64,000 bases of DNA from Bacteroidales bacterium (GCA_024710405.1 JANJUV010000019.1:1-64000), one strand, 5' to 3'. Positions 26,854 to 35,948 are shown, numbered from the stretch's first letter. Notes: generated by a model not told the origin, from the letters alone. Made by a program: numbers and translations.

Positions 26854-26882
26854 AAAAAACCGGCTGCAAAGCCGGTTTTTTA
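26854..26882 (+). terminator. Intrinsic terminator after citrate synthase
   Basis: AAAAAACCGGC (26854-26864) pairs with GCCGGTTTTTT (26871-26881) around a short loop. The T-run follows on the plus strand. The A-run on the other side may let it also work leftward for the VOC gene that ends at 26991. Confidence 0.85.
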
Positions 26883-26990
26883 ATGGGTGAGACCTCGCAT
26901 CGGACTTGGGTTTTACTCCTAATAAGTTAATTCAAATCCTCGCTTGATCCTTACCGGCCCATTGAAATTTGTTTTATAGAACATGTATAT

Positions 26991-27380
26991 TTACCTGTCT
27001 TCCAGCAAATCCCATCTATTGCCATAAAGGTCTTCGAAAACAGCTACTCTTCCGTATGATTCTATTCTGGGCGGATTTTCAATCGTCACCCCATGAAGCA
27101 ATAAATTATTATAATCATGATCAAACCGGGATGTTCTCAGAAAGAGAAATACCCTTCCACCCGTTTGGTTGCCGATTACAATTTTTTGCTTGTCGTCAGC
27201 TGCTTTGGCAAGTAACAGCATGGTGCTACCATCGCTATCGGGCGAAATTAATACCCAACGCTTTCTTTCTGATATCACTGTATCTTCAATCAGCCTGAAT
27301 GAGAGTATGCGGGTATACCAATCGATAGCCCTGTCATAGTCATCAACAATAATGCTGATATAAGCAAGTCGTCTGCTCAT
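26991..27380 (-). CDS. VOC (glyoxalase/dioxygenase) superfamily protein
   Basis: The 129-residue protein shows the paired beta-alpha-beta-beta-beta layout of the VOC superfamily: ISIIVDDYDRAIDWYTRIL at the start and GRVAVFEDLYGNRWDLLE at the end. The metal ligands are only partly visible. Members include glyoxalase I, extradiol dioxygenases and resistance proteins, so the substrate is open. It is cytoplasmic, and is the last of three leftward genes after the M28 peptidase and GtrA-like genes, with a 39-bp gap. Confidence 0.8.
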   Translation of the reverse strand: MSRRLAYISIIVDDYDRAIDWYTRILSFRLIEDTVISERKRWVLISPDSDGSTMLLLAKAADDKQKIVIGNQTGGRVFLFLRTSRFDHDYNNLLLHGVTIENPPRIESYGRVAVFEDLYGNRWDLLEDR

Positions 27381-27419
27381 TTATTTTTTTGTCTGATGTA
27401 TTGTGTGTTTTAATAAAAA

Positions 27420-27821
27420 CTAAACAATCGCAAACGTAATGGCTAAATTGGCCAGAAAATTCCAGATGGTGACTACACCCACGGCAAATACCTTGCTCAC
27501 ATAGAAATTCAGCTTCCACCGGGTAACGAGCAGCCATATAATCAGGGTGTTGATGGCAAGACCTACAATTGCAATCAGAATAAATTCGGAGTATTCGACA
27601 AAAATATTCGGGTTGAGGCTCTTAAACGTCCAGATACGGTTCAGGTAATAGTTGGAAGATGCCGCTGCCATAAAACCGATGGCGTTGCTCACGTACTTTT
27701 GAATCCCAAGCCATTCCTTACACACATACGTCAAGCCGAAATCCACAAAAAGGCCAGAAAAGCCAACTGCGCCGAATTTCAGAAATTTTGCGACGATACC
27801 GGGCTGTGTGAGGTCGAGCAT
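27420..27821 (-). CDS. GtrA-family membrane protein
   Basis: The 133-residue protein has four membrane helices and the GtrA signature FLKFGAVGFSGLFVDFGLTY and NYYLNRIWTFKS. GtrA-like proteins are thought to help flip or transfer undecaprenyl-linked sugars in glycosylation of surface polysaccharides. No glycosyltransferase partner is adjacent; the genes before and after are a peptidase and a VOC protein. The start is 20 bp after the M28 peptidase stop, so it is in the same leftward operon. Confidence 0.85.
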   Translation of the reverse strand: MLDLTQPGIVAKFLKFGAVGFSGLFVDFGLTYVCKEWLGIQKYVSNAIGFMAAASSNYYLNRIWTFKSLNPNIFVEYSEFILIAIVGLAINTLIIWLLVTRWKLNFYVSKVFAVGVVTIWNFLANLAITFAIV

Positions 27822-27841
27822 GCTTCGGGATGGGGATATTT

Positions 27842-29611
27842 CTACAAATCAACAATAAGTACCAGGTGCTCCGAACCTCTTTTCACATCCACATTGACAC
27901 GCTGGCCGGGTTTCAGTTGCTTCAGACGGTTCATGTAGTCGTAAATATTGCCCACAGCCATGCCTTCGATCGCTGTGATCAGGTCGCCTTTTTTCATGCC
28001 TGCCTTGTCAGCAGGGCCACCTTTGGTAACTCCGCCAACGCCCAGGCCATCATTTCCGGTTCCGGTGAAGTCGGGCATAATGCCCAAAGTGACTTTAAAT
28101 CCCCTGCGGCCTCCGGTGCGTTCGCGCGGGCCGGCTTCTGTAAAAGCAGGTCGTTCTTCTGCCTGGCCAATTTTTTGGACAATGTCGGCAGCAAAAGCTA
28201 TCACCTCCGACATGCCCTGATAGTCAATTTTTTCAGGTGTATCAAAAGGGGTGTGGTAATCCGTGTGCGCTCCGGTACTCAGGAACAAAACAGGGATGTC
28301 CTCAGCATAAAAACTGGCATGGTCGGAGGCACCGAAGCCTTCGGGCGAGAAGGCCAGACTGAAATTGTGTTCCGGTGCAGTGGCATTCAATAGGTCTTCC
28401 CAAATTGGTGAAGTGCCTGTGCCCGATGCTGACAGCGATCGGTTTTCGTTAAGCCTTCCGATCATGTCAAAATTGATCATGGCAACAATGTTCTCTTTTT
28501 CTACAGGCAGGTTCTTTGCCAAATGCCGCGATCCCAGCAAACCCATTTCTTCGGCGCCAAAGGCTGCAAACATCAGGCTGCGTGCCGGGGTGATGTCTTG
28601 TTGGGCAAAATAACCGGCAAGGGCCATCACGGCAGCCACTCCGGAGGCATTGTCGTCGGCTCCGTAATGCACAGCCACAGTGTCGGGTGTACGTGAGCCT
28701 GAACCCTGACCGCCCATGCCCAGGTGATCGTAGTGTGCGCCAATGACGATGTATTCATTTTTCAGTTGCGGATCGGAACCTTCGAGAATCCCAATGATAT
28801 TGGTTGTGCTTACCTCTTTGCGGATCAATGCAGTGTTGGCATCGACCCGGGCCAACACAACAAACTCTGCGGGGTTGCGGCCATCCATCATCAGGCGCTC
28901 CAGACTGTCAACCCCGATTGACTGTTGAAAAAGCAATGGGCCTGCCCAGCTTCTCTTCAGGTCGATCACCGGAATACCTGAGGCTACTACTGAGCGTTCA
29001 AATGCCATTGGAGCAAGTTCGTCGTTAGGCTGGTTGGCTTTGCCGCCAATGAGCAACAGCCCCAGTGCACCGCGATCGCGGGCAAATAAGGCCTTGCTTC
29101 GCGCATCTGCATAGGGGATAAACTTACTGTCGTTATTACTTGGTTCGGGATCGCCTTTGAGGGCCAGCACCCATTTGCCATTCACATCAAGGTTATTGTA
29201 GTCATTCCATTGCCATTCGGCTGTTTCCACACTGATGCCAAAACCGGCAAAGACCACATCACCTGATACTGTTGCATTGCTGCTGAATGAATACAGGCTG
29301 AAATCCTGTCCGTAAACCCCTGCCACACCAGCGATGTTCAGGCTGTTGTCAGGTGATGGTTCAACGGAAGTGGTTACCTTAAAGTATTGCAATCCTTCAT
29401 CCAATGGCAAATTCAGTCCGCTTGAGCGAAAATGGTCGCGGATGTATTCGGCTGCAACCCTGTCTTCATCTGTGCCGGGATAGCGACCTTTGAGTGAGTC
29501 GGATGCCAGAAAAGTCACATAGTTGTTCAGTGTTGCAGGTTCAGGTACCTGAGCTGATACAGTCTGGAAAATGAGCAGGAAAAATATGACAGGAAAAATG
29601 GACAATCTCAT
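27842..29611 (-). CDS. M28 family metallopeptidase with PDZ domain, exported
   Basis: After a signal peptide (LLIFQTVSAQ) comes a PA-like insertion and an M28 domain. Zinc ligands and catalytic residues show in GAHYDHLGMGG, ADDNASGVAAV, FGAEEMGLLGS, NFDMIGRL and HTDYHTPFDTPE. The last 90 residues form a PDZ domain (GVGGVTKGGPADKAGMKKGD). It should act as an aminopeptidase in the periplasm or on the surface. ATG at 29611 is chosen because it starts the signal peptide directly; a GTG at 29629 would add a polar stretch. First gene of a leftward operon. Confidence 0.9.
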   Translation of the reverse strand: MRLSIFPVIFFLLIFQTVSAQVPEPATLNNYVTFLASDSLKGRYPGTDEDRVAAEYIRDHFRSSGLNLPLDEGLQYFKVTTSVEPSPDNSLNIAGVAGVYGQDFSLYSFSSNATVSGDVVFAGFGISVETAEWQWNDYNNLDVNGKWVLALKGDPEPSNNDSKFIPYADARSKALFARDRGALGLLLIGGKANQPNDELAPMAFERSVVASGIPVIDLKRSWAGPLLFQQSIGVDSLERLMMDGRNPAEFVVLARVDANTALIRKEVSTTNIIGILEGSDPQLKNEYIVIGAHYDHLGMGGQGSGSRTPDTVAVHYGADDNASGVAAVMALAGYFAQQDITPARSLMFAAFGAEEMGLLGSRHLAKNLPVEKENIVAMINFDMIGRLNENRSLSASGTGTSPIWEDLLNATAPEHNFSLAFSPEGFGASDHASFYAEDIPVLFLSTGAHTDYHTPFDTPEKIDYQGMSEVIAFAADIVQKIGQAEERPAFTEAGPRERTGGRRGFKVTLGIMPDFTGTGNDGLGVGGVTKGGPADKAGMKKGDLITAIEGMAVGNIYDYMNRLKQLKPGQRVNVDVKRGSEHLVLIVDL

Positions 29612-29959
29612 AGGATTATAATTTGGCACAAAAGTACAGGTTTTCGTGATTCAGGCATCTAAAAGGCTCTATTGAATGATTCCGGTGTAGGAATTGCACG
29701 GACGAAAACATGATGACAAGTGCTGTCTAAAAATGGGAATGAGTTTATGGTTGTGCCGCAATGAATATGCTGACGGAGAAATAGTACCTTGTTTTGTAAA
29801 GCATTCTATAACAAACAAATGTGTTGATATCTGCCTGATAGATAACGCCGTCGGTTTTGAGTTTTCTTGAATGAGATTCCTGAATTTGGAAATAATATCC
29901 GAAAATGGGAAGATTTTATAGCTGTCAAATTTCTAATTAATTGAAAAACAGGGCATGTT

Positions 29960-30053
29960 TAATTTTGGCACATGCTTTGAAATGCCTATCGTGTTAAGAT
30001 ACTTGTTTTGTTTGTTTTTCATAATTGGGCCGCCTTCCCGGGCGGCTTTTTTT
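29960..30053 (+). ncRNA. Candidate small RNA, about 80 nt
   Basis: A TAATTTTG -7 element (29960-29967) and a strong intrinsic terminator (30029-30053) lie about 60 bp apart on the same strand with no open frame between. Transcription would start near 29974, giving about 80 nt. TTG at 29941-29943 may be the -33 box, but the spacing of 16 nt is short. The alternative is a leader that attenuates the small secreted-protein gene at 30154. Confidence 0.35.
30029..30053 (+). terminator. Strong intrinsic terminator without an upstream gene
   Basis: GCCGCC (30029-30034) pairs with GGCGGC (30041-30046), then seven T residues (30047-30053). On the plus strand the nearest upstream gene is on the other strand, so it ends an unannotated transcript or acts as an attenuator before the gene at 30154. 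Confidence 0.8.
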
Positions 30054-30153
30054 ATTTACTCCTAATATTTTTCGAGATGTTTATTGTTTTTTATACTTTT
30101 ACATGAAATGTGACAATAATTATTCTCATTTTTTAAATTTAAATATTATAATC

Positions 30154-30555
30154 ATGAAAAACGCAGTATCAAAAATTCTATTAGTATTAACATTTTTCGT
30201 TTTAACAAGTTTTCACAGCGAATCAAGAATTCATCCATTGACAAGTTTAACTATGAAGCCTGATTCATTCTCAGTCTATGTTGATGTCGAAAGCTTGCCG
30301 TTAGTTTTTACCAATGCTAAAGTAGTGGTGTACGCAAATGGTTTGCCTACGCAACAAATGAACATTTATGGGAACGGTGTTTATAGTTTCACTTATGTTG
30401 GTCAAGGACAGTATTCCGGAGCAGTTTATGCGAAAGTTGTGTACCTAAGTTACGGTTGTTATTATCAAGGTATCAACTATGCTTTCGGAACCTTTGACTA
30501 CGATCATCCTGCTAATATCTCAGTTAGTAGTTATTCAGTCACAGGTTGTTTGTAA
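30154..30555 (+). CDS. Small secreted hypothetical protein
   Basis: I do not recognise this 133-residue protein. It has a signal peptide (ILLVLTFFVLTSFHSES) and a Tyr/Val/Ser-rich mature part with alternating strands (YANGLPTQQMNIYGNGVYSF, AKVVYLSYGCYYQG) and two cysteines. It is probably an extracytoplasmic beta protein of about 110 residues. The codon use is AT-rich compared with housekeeping genes in this window. ATG at 30154 is preferred over the longer upstream frame because the signal peptide starts there and a terminator lies within the longer version. Confidence 0.7.
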   Translation: MKNAVSKILLVLTFFVLTSFHSESRIHPLTSLTMKPDSFSVYVDVESLPLVFTNAKVVVYANGLPTQQMNIYGNGVYSFTYVGQGQYSGAVYAKVVYLSYGCYYQGINYAFGTFDYDHPANISVSSYSVTGCL

Positions 30556-30581
30556 TTAGTTTTATTAATTGTCACATTTGA

Positions 30582-30612
30582 AAGAGACTGTCCAATAGGG
30601 CGGTCTTTTTCT
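30582..30612 (+). terminator. Intrinsic terminator after small secreted gene
   Basis: GACTGTCC (30586-30593) pairs with GGGCGGTC (30598-30605) and is followed by a T-rich tract. It begins about 27 bp after the stop at 30555. Confidence 0.65.
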
Positions 30613-30746
30613 TTCTGTTGAACTAAATGAACCTATTTAAGTTTGGATATCGTATGAATATGCTCATATGTAATCGAGATGAAGTTAAAAACAGTTTTAC
30701 ATCTTTAGCAACGAAGGTACATTATTTACAATTATGCTGTGACCAA

Positions 30747-30778
30747 ACAAAAAAGGCTGCCCGAGTAGGACAGCCTTG
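30747..30778 (-). terminator. Intrinsic terminator for the first T9SS cargo gene
   Basis: Read leftward, AAGGCTGTCC pairs with GGGCAGCCTT and is followed by a run of T (minus strand, at 30747-30754). It starts 22 bp after the stop of the gene at 30800. Confidence 0.8.
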
Positions 30779-30799
30779 TGATTAGAAAAATTATTGACC

Positions 30800-32713
30800 T
30801 TAATTCACAATGAATTTTTTGGTTTCCTTAAAACCATTGAAGGAGAAAGTGCAGAAATATACACCAGGGTTAAAGTGGTTTACGTCTATTGTGGTGGTGT
30901 TCATTCCAGTGTTTAAAGTAGAGATTGTCTGTGAATGGATTAACTGACCAGTTAAACTATAAATATTAACATCTGCATATTTTACTGATTTGCTCAGATT
31001 CAAATCAAAACGAACATTATTGTTAGCAGGATTTGGATAAGCTGATGAAATACTTGTAACAGGGTTAACATTTTCGTTAACACCAACGACTACTGGTGTA
31101 AGCTTCGCAACCCAAAGGTTATTATTTTGATATTCATGATCTTCGTCAAGGGCGGTACCGACTTTATTATCAGCTTGATACATTGCAAAGAAAGTGCCGT
31201 CATAACCCTTTGTTGCCATTGTTGTATAGTAAACTTCGTCAAAAAGATGGAAAAAACTGCCTGTTATGTTCTCATAGGCATAATACCATGACCCATAAAT
31301 GCCATCTTTGTAAGTTGCAAAGCCACTTTTATAATGGAATTCATCATCAGAAGTAGTTATTCTCTGTTCATCAAGGGTTGAATAAACAATGGCAATTGAC
31401 CCATTTTCATCTATAGCAATTGCAGGTGTGGTTGATAATCCTAAGGTGCGATAAGCATGGATCTGGCCAACAATGTCCAAAGTGTCATTGCCATTTATAT
31501 CAGGTACCCAGCCAACTACAATTCCCATATTCAATGATTCAAGATAATCCGGATCCATTGTGCGGTGGAAGTTCTCTGGGTTAGTTGGAATTTGTCCCAT
31601 GCTTTCATTCCAATAACCAATGCCATCAGTATAAGGGAAAAAATTATAACCTCCCGGAGGACTTGTTACCTCTGGAATCAATACCCTGCTTGTACCCCAT
31701 ACAACGTGTACCATACCATTATTATCAATAGTGATATTTGCTGAATTATCAACTGTCCATAAAGTATCAACGGTTAAAGTAAAAGTATTGAAATCAATTG
31801 TGGGATAGGGATGTTCCCAGATAACCGTTTTTTCCCATGTATCACCATTATCAGTTGATTTGATAAAAAACAAATCATACCATGCACTTGCAAACAGAAT
31901 TGCAACAACATCACCATTAGTAGCTATTGTATAATCATCAGCCGAAATATTGTTGTTATAGAAATCCAGACTCACTTCCGGGGGAAACGAATAGCCTTCC
32001 CATGTTGCTCCGCCGTCAAAAGACCGATTGTAATAAACTTCATTCATAAGAGTGTTGTTTGCATCCTGATAAGCAGCAACAAGATGTATATAGCTGTTAT
32101 CTTCTGCAGAAGTTGCAATACGAGGCCAGGTAAGGTCTTTGCCTACCGGGTTAGCAATCAATTCAAAATCAGACCAATTGCCACTTCCTTTAGTTGTTCT
32201 GGTGTATTTATGAATGCCAAATGGGGTACCTCCATGAGAAACCAATATTTCTCCGCTTTCTCCAAGAGGAGCAATACTTGGCCAACCTGACCTGAAAGGT
32301 TCAACGCGTGCTGTTGGTGTTGCTCCCCAAGCTGTTCCGGTATAATAATTATAACCAGTGCCACGGTCGGCAAAACTTGGTGAACCTGTTAATCCCATTG
32401 TTGCCGTTGCTGCTGCAGTACCATCAGGCCATGCGATCAGGCGGCTTCCTAAACTTCCGTTAGATTGCAGGTCATATTGAGTGGACATAACAATTGACTC
32501 CTCTATGCCATTAGCAGACCTGTTTGTGAAAGATTGAACCGGACTGGGCTGTGGTTTGAAGTCCAATTCCTCAATAATAGGTTCGTTGTAATTGATTGGA
32601 CTTACACTTACCGAGATGTTAACGTTTGGGTGTTGTAGTTTCTTATACCCACTTTGGCCGAGTACGCTTAAGAACAGGGATATAGCAACCCCAAGAAGTA
32701 GAATTTTTTTCAT
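30800..32713 (-). CDS. T9SS type A cargo protein with Asp-box repeats
   Basis: The 637-residue protein has a signal peptide (ISLFLSVLG) and a C-terminal sorting domain of about 80 residues (SSAYPNPANNNVRFDL, GVYFCTFSFNGFKETKKF) that directs secretion by the type IX system. Between them are Asp-box-like repeats (SFDGGATWEG, STDNGDTWEK), the mark of sialidase/BNR beta-propellers. Catalytic sialidase arginines are not evident, so it may be a binding or structural propeller. It is a paralogue in layout of the next gene upstream. The gene is AT-rich in codon choice. Possible role: adhesin or glycan-binding surface protein. Confidence 0.85.
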   Translation of the reverse strand: MKKILLLGVAISLFLSVLGQSGYKKLQHPNVNISVSVSPINYNEPIIEELDFKPQPSPVQSFTNRSANGIEESIVMSTQYDLQSNGSLGSRLIAWPDGTAAATATMGLTGSPSFADRGTGYNYYTGTAWGATPTARVEPFRSGWPSIAPLGESGEILVSHGGTPFGIHKYTRTTKGSGNWSDFELIANPVGKDLTWPRIATSAEDNSYIHLVAAYQDANNTLMNEVYYNRSFDGGATWEGYSFPPEVSLDFYNNNISADDYTIATNGDVVAILFASAWYDLFFIKSTDNGDTWEKTVIWEHPYPTIDFNTFTLTVDTLWTVDNSANITIDNNGMVHVVWGTSRVLIPEVTSPPGGYNFFPYTDGIGYWNESMGQIPTNPENFHRTMDPDYLESLNMGIVVGWVPDINGNDTLDIVGQIHAYRTLGLSTTPAIAIDENGSIAIVYSTLDEQRITTSDDEFHYKSGFATYKDGIYGSWYYAYENITGSFFHLFDEVYYTTMATKGYDGTFFAMYQADNKVGTALDEDHEYQNNNLWVAKLTPVVVGVNENVNPVTSISSAYPNPANNNVRFDLNLSKSVKYADVNIYSLTGQLIHSQTISTLNTGMNTTTIDVNHFNPGVYFCTFSFNGFKETKKFIVN

Positions 32714-32761
32714 GATTTTAATTTGTGTTAATGAAACATAATGATTACCTATTATTCGTTG

Positions 32762-32793
32762 CTAAATTAAACAATTTTCATTGCACCTTGCAA
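32762..32793 (-). promoter_or_regulatory. Possible promoter for the T9SS cargo gene at 30800
   Basis: Read leftward, TAATTTAG at 32769-32762 is near TAnnTTTG, with TTG at 32793-32791 about 21 nt upstream. One mismatch in the -7 box makes this moderate. Confidence 0.4.
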
Positions 32794-32830
32794 GCAGTTG
32801 TCTTGATTCACGTAAAAAATGAAAGTAAAA

Positions 32831-32859
32831 GAGAGGCTGCCTCAGAAAAGCAGCCTCTC
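32831..32859 (-). terminator. Intrinsic terminator for the second T9SS cargo gene
   Basis: GAGAGGCTGC (32831-32840) and GCAGCCTCTC (32850-32859) form a 10-bp perfect stem; leftward it is followed by TTTTAC. It lies 40 bp after the stop at 32899. Confidence 0.85.
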
Positions 32860-32898
32860 TTATATTTGATTGAAAGCCCTAAATGGTTATAATCTCAA

Positions 32899-34914
32899 TT
32901 AGTTAACAATCATCTTACGGGTAATTTTTTCTTCACCCACCTTTACGGTGTAGAAATAAACGCCTGTAGGCATATTGTCGGATTTCAGGGTCATGGTGAA
33001 TGAACCGGCAGGTTGATAGCCATAGCTGTGCTCATACACTTTTTGTCCGGTAATGTTGTACACCTGCACACCAACATTGCTGCCCGATGCCAGTTGAACA
33101 TTCACATAGGTTTCGCCGGTGAAGGGGTTCGGGAAGTTCTGGCTAACCTGAGCAGCAGCAACATCTTTAATTTCTTCGGTTCCAACGATGCAGAAATCAG
33201 CGTCGGTGAAGAAGAAATCTTTGATGTATTTGTATTGAACCGGGTTGATCGGGTTGTTGTCAACCAATGGCTGATAGGTCATCGGGATGGTGTATTTTCC
33301 ATCACTGTAGAGCGCATAGGAGGCAACAGAACCAAATGTGGCATTCCACATGCCAACAGAGAAGAGGGTTACATTGGTAGCTGCATCGGCACCGCCTGAG
33401 CAGGTCAGATCCCAGTAGCCCCAGTCATTCAGTTTCAGACCCCTGCTGAAGATGTTCGGACGGCTGTTGTCTTCCTGTTCTTCGAGGTCGGTATCAAGCC
33501 AGCTGACAAATACAGCCCTGCGGTCGAAGCTGGTGCTGATCTGTATGCGGTTATCTTCTGTATAGGTATCATCCGGGAACGATCCTCTTAACTGCCTGAT
33601 GGCACCAAGCTTTTGGGCTTCCCAGGTTGTTCCGCCGTCAGTGGTATAGATATCGTAAGCAGCGAAGAAATTCGAAGCAGAAACAATAGTGTAGTTTTCA
33701 CTTCCAACAACACCTACAACAACACCAATATGGAGGTTGCCATTGGCATCAACTGCGATGTCGTGGTCAAATGCAGTTGTGTAAGGAATTTCTTCACGTG
33801 AAGGTAGCGGTTCTTCGTAGAGTTCAGCAATTTGTTCGTCGGTCAGAAGTCCGTTTACGATGCCGTTAATTCCGTTAACACCTCCTAACTGAATACCCAT
33901 TGGATCACTCCAGGTGGCACCGCCGTCGGTGGTTTTGTATATAAGCGGATAAAAACCTTTAACACCGCTTACGTCTTCCATTGAACCATCATTGCCAATC
34001 ATGCTGATGTAACCTGTTAATCCATCCGGTCCAAATGCAACCGAAACGTGGGCAGGGCGTACGATTTCTGCGTCAACAAATGCATCGAGCAGTTCCTGTG
34101 TGTACACAAAGTCTTCTGCAGTCTCATCCCATGTTCCTTTGTTAACGATAAGGCTGTTGAGGTAAACGAGTGAGCCGCTTCCCCAGTCCTGATTCACATC
34201 CACAACAAACACTTCGCCTGTATTGGTGATATCGAATGCATCTGGTATGTATTGTTTAACTTCGCCCGATGACTGAAGGTTTTTTGTACGATTAGAAGGG
34301 TCGTTAAGATTGGCCACGCCATAGCTGTAACCGCCCCAGCTGTCAACGGCATTTGAACCATCGAGATTAGGAGCGTGATAAACAAGCCAGGAGTTTGCAA
34401 GATCAGTATTGCCGGCAGGATTATAGATACCGTGGTTCGGGTAACGTGCTGCATCGGTGAAGTATTGTCCACCGGCATTGTTCTCGGCAATGTAAATTTC
34501 AACCATATTGGTGAAGGTATTGCCTCCGTCGGTCGAAATATCATATCCCAGGTCACCGGAATAGCCGCCTGCATCAAGCGCACCACCCATACGGTGGAAA
34601 TTGGTTACCACATTCAGGTTTGGATCGGCCCAAACAATAGCCTTCTGCCCACCGGCATAACCATAACTGTAGGCATTGGCTGAAGTGCCAATGTCGATGA
34701 TGGAAACCACATTAGTGTTGCGGTCAGCCGGCAGAAACGGAATGTCGGCCTGTTGGGCATGAACCACTGATGAAGATTTAAGCGGCTCAATACCAACCAT
34801 CATTTTTTCAACCGCGCCATGCTGCCGCAGGTTGTTCTTCAGTTGTACGGAACGCTGAGCTGTTGCCAGCAGACTGATTCCCAGTACTAACGTTAAGAGT
34901 ACAATTTTTTTCAT
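32899..34914 (-). CDS. T9SS type A cargo protein with Asp-box repeats
   Basis: The 671-residue product has a signal peptide (LGISLLATAQ), three Asp-box-like motifs (STDGGNTFTN, TTDGGATWSD, TTDGGTTWEA) and a C-terminal sorting domain (NFPNPFTGETYVNVQL to GEEKITRKMIVN). It is very likely exported by T9SS and attached to the surface. With the gene at 30800 it forms a pair of similar architecture, each with its own terminator and promoter, so they are separate transcripts. Its codon use is less AT-rich than its neighbour's. The mature protein could be a propeller-type carbohydrate or matrix binding protein; a sialidase activity is not supported. Confidence 0.87.
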   Translation of the reverse strand: MKKIVLLTLVLGISLLATAQRSVQLKNNLRQHGAVEKMMVGIEPLKSSSVVHAQQADIPFLPADRNTNVVSIIDIGTSANAYSYGYAGGQKAIVWADPNLNVVTNFHRMGGALDAGGYSGDLGYDISTDGGNTFTNMVEIYIAENNAGGQYFTDAARYPNHGIYNPAGNTDLANSWLVYHAPNLDGSNAVDSWGGYSYGVANLNDPSNRTKNLQSSGEVKQYIPDAFDITNTGEVFVVDVNQDWGSGSLVYLNSLIVNKGTWDETAEDFVYTQELLDAFVDAEIVRPAHVSVAFGPDGLTGYISMIGNDGSMEDVSGVKGFYPLIYKTTDGGATWSDPMGIQLGGVNGINGIVNGLLTDEQIAELYEEPLPSREEIPYTTAFDHDIAVDANGNLHIGVVVGVVGSENYTIVSASNFFAAYDIYTTDGGTTWEAQKLGAIRQLRGSFPDDTYTEDNRIQISTSFDRRAVFVSWLDTDLEEQEDNSRPNIFSRGLKLNDWGYWDLTCSGGADAATNVTLFSVGMWNATFGSVASYALYSDGKYTIPMTYQPLVDNNPINPVQYKYIKDFFFTDADFCIVGTEEIKDVAAAQVSQNFPNPFTGETYVNVQLASGSNVGVQVYNITGQKVYEHSYGYQPAGSFTMTLKSDNMPTGVYFYTVKVGEEKITRKMIVN

Positions 34915-34967
34915 AGTTTGAAAATGTTAAGTAGTTAATAAAAATAAGATTCCAGTTGACTCAGGGA

Positions 34968-34997
34968 CAAAAATAAGCATTTTTAAAATAGTTGCAA
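34968..34997 (-). promoter_or_regulatory. Promoter for the T9SS cargo gene at 32899
   Basis: Read leftward, TATTTTTG at 34975-34968 matches TAnnTTTG and TTG at 34997-34995 lies 19 nt upstream. The leader would be about 47 nt. Confidence 0.65.
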
Positions 34998-35319
34998 GGT
35001 TAAACAGAAAAAAATCTGTTTCATGCTGATTATCGATTGACTCTGGCAGGCTATAGAATGTTGTAGTTTTTCATAATGGTAATCATTTTATACAACAATA
35101 ACTTATAAAGTCCGATTTTAAACATAGCATTATCAATAATTTTATAAATATTGGTTGTTTTTGGGGGTTCAGTTTTTAAATAAGTAGTTGCTGAATATCT
35201 TAGTAACTAAATAATAAAATTGTAGTAAATTAAGGTTTTAATCAGATAATGAAAAGAGGCCGACTTTCGGATAAGCCAGCCTCATCTTTAAAGTCATTAG
35301 ATAATGCTTACCTGTAAGC
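34976..35319. other. AT-rich intergenic stretch
   Basis: No gene is visible between the promoter of the T9SS cargo gene and the next gene's stop at 35320. It is very AT-rich and contains the terminator at 35251-35283. Confidence 0.5.
35251..35283 (-). terminator. Intrinsic terminator for the small secreted gene at 35320
   Basis: Leftward, GAGGCTGGCTT pairs with AAGTCGGCCTC (11 positions, two G-U) around ATCCGA and is followed by TTTTC. Confidence 0.75.
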
Positions 35320-35763
35320 CTATTCTATTGGATATTTGATGAGATTAATTTGCGCGTATACAGGGGGATTTCCTCCTGAGCTCCGTAAAAACTCATTCTC
35401 ACTATATCCACTTAATTTGACAGGACATTGATAGTTACCTTCAGAAGAAAAATACTGACAAATGATTTTCATTTCTCCAGAAGCATTTGTGCCTGGCACA
35501 TTAACATTTACAGTGCCGGTTCCTTCAACAAAATGTACACCTGGCCCTGCAACCTTAGACCAATACCAATATGTTGGGGTCATATATATTTTTCTGTATA
35601 TATTAATCTCAACATATCCGCAATAAGTTGATTCACCAGTAATTGTCAGAACAACATTGTAATTGAAGTTGCCTTGAACCTGGGGAATATTTGCATATGC
35701 CTGTGAATTTGTAATTGCAAATAGTATTATTGTTAAGATACTAAGAAATTTAATTGTTCTCAT
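35320..35763 (-). CDS. Small secreted hypothetical protein
   Basis: This 147-residue protein is unrecognised. It has a signal peptide (FAITNSQAYA) and an all-beta-looking mature part with VVLTITGESTYCGYVEINIY and GTGTVNVNVPGTNASGEMKI, plus three cysteines. Its immunoglobulin-like strand pattern (WYWSKVAGPGVHFVEG) recalls PKD or Ig-like domains of extracellular proteins. The gene is AT-rich and lies in the same neighbourhood as the two T9SS cargo genes and the small secreted gene at 30154. Confidence 0.7.
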   Translation of the reverse strand: MRTIKFLSILTIILFAITNSQAYANIPQVQGNFNYNVVLTITGESTYCGYVEINIYRKIYMTPTYWYWSKVAGPGVHFVEGTGTVNVNVPGTNASGEMKIICQYFSSEGNYQCPVKLSGYSENEFLRSSGGNPPVYAQINLIKYPIE

Positions 35764-35948
35764 ACATTTAAGGTTTTGAAGTTAATAATTTAATGAACAA
35801 TATCTAATAACAATAAAGATTCTATCTATAACAAAAACCAGAAACTATTTATCTGTTTTTATTCAAATTTATAGATTCAATGTGATTACCTAATTTTTGG
35901 ATAATGAAACTTTTACAGCTTTCACTTATTTATATAAAGGCAAATGTA

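Larger units (their letters stand above)
29612..30153. other. AT-rich gap with an orphan promoter-terminator pair
   Basis: No protein gene is convincing in this 542-bp stretch. It holds a TAATTTTG element at 29960-29967 and a strong terminator at 30029-30053, which together could define a short RNA. The left part, 29640-29950, shows nothing I recognise. Confidence 0.5.

Noticed and set aside
30800-34914. Sialidases
   Set aside because: Asp-box repeats are present, but the arginine triad and the nucleophile tyrosine are not evident, so the activity is not claimed.
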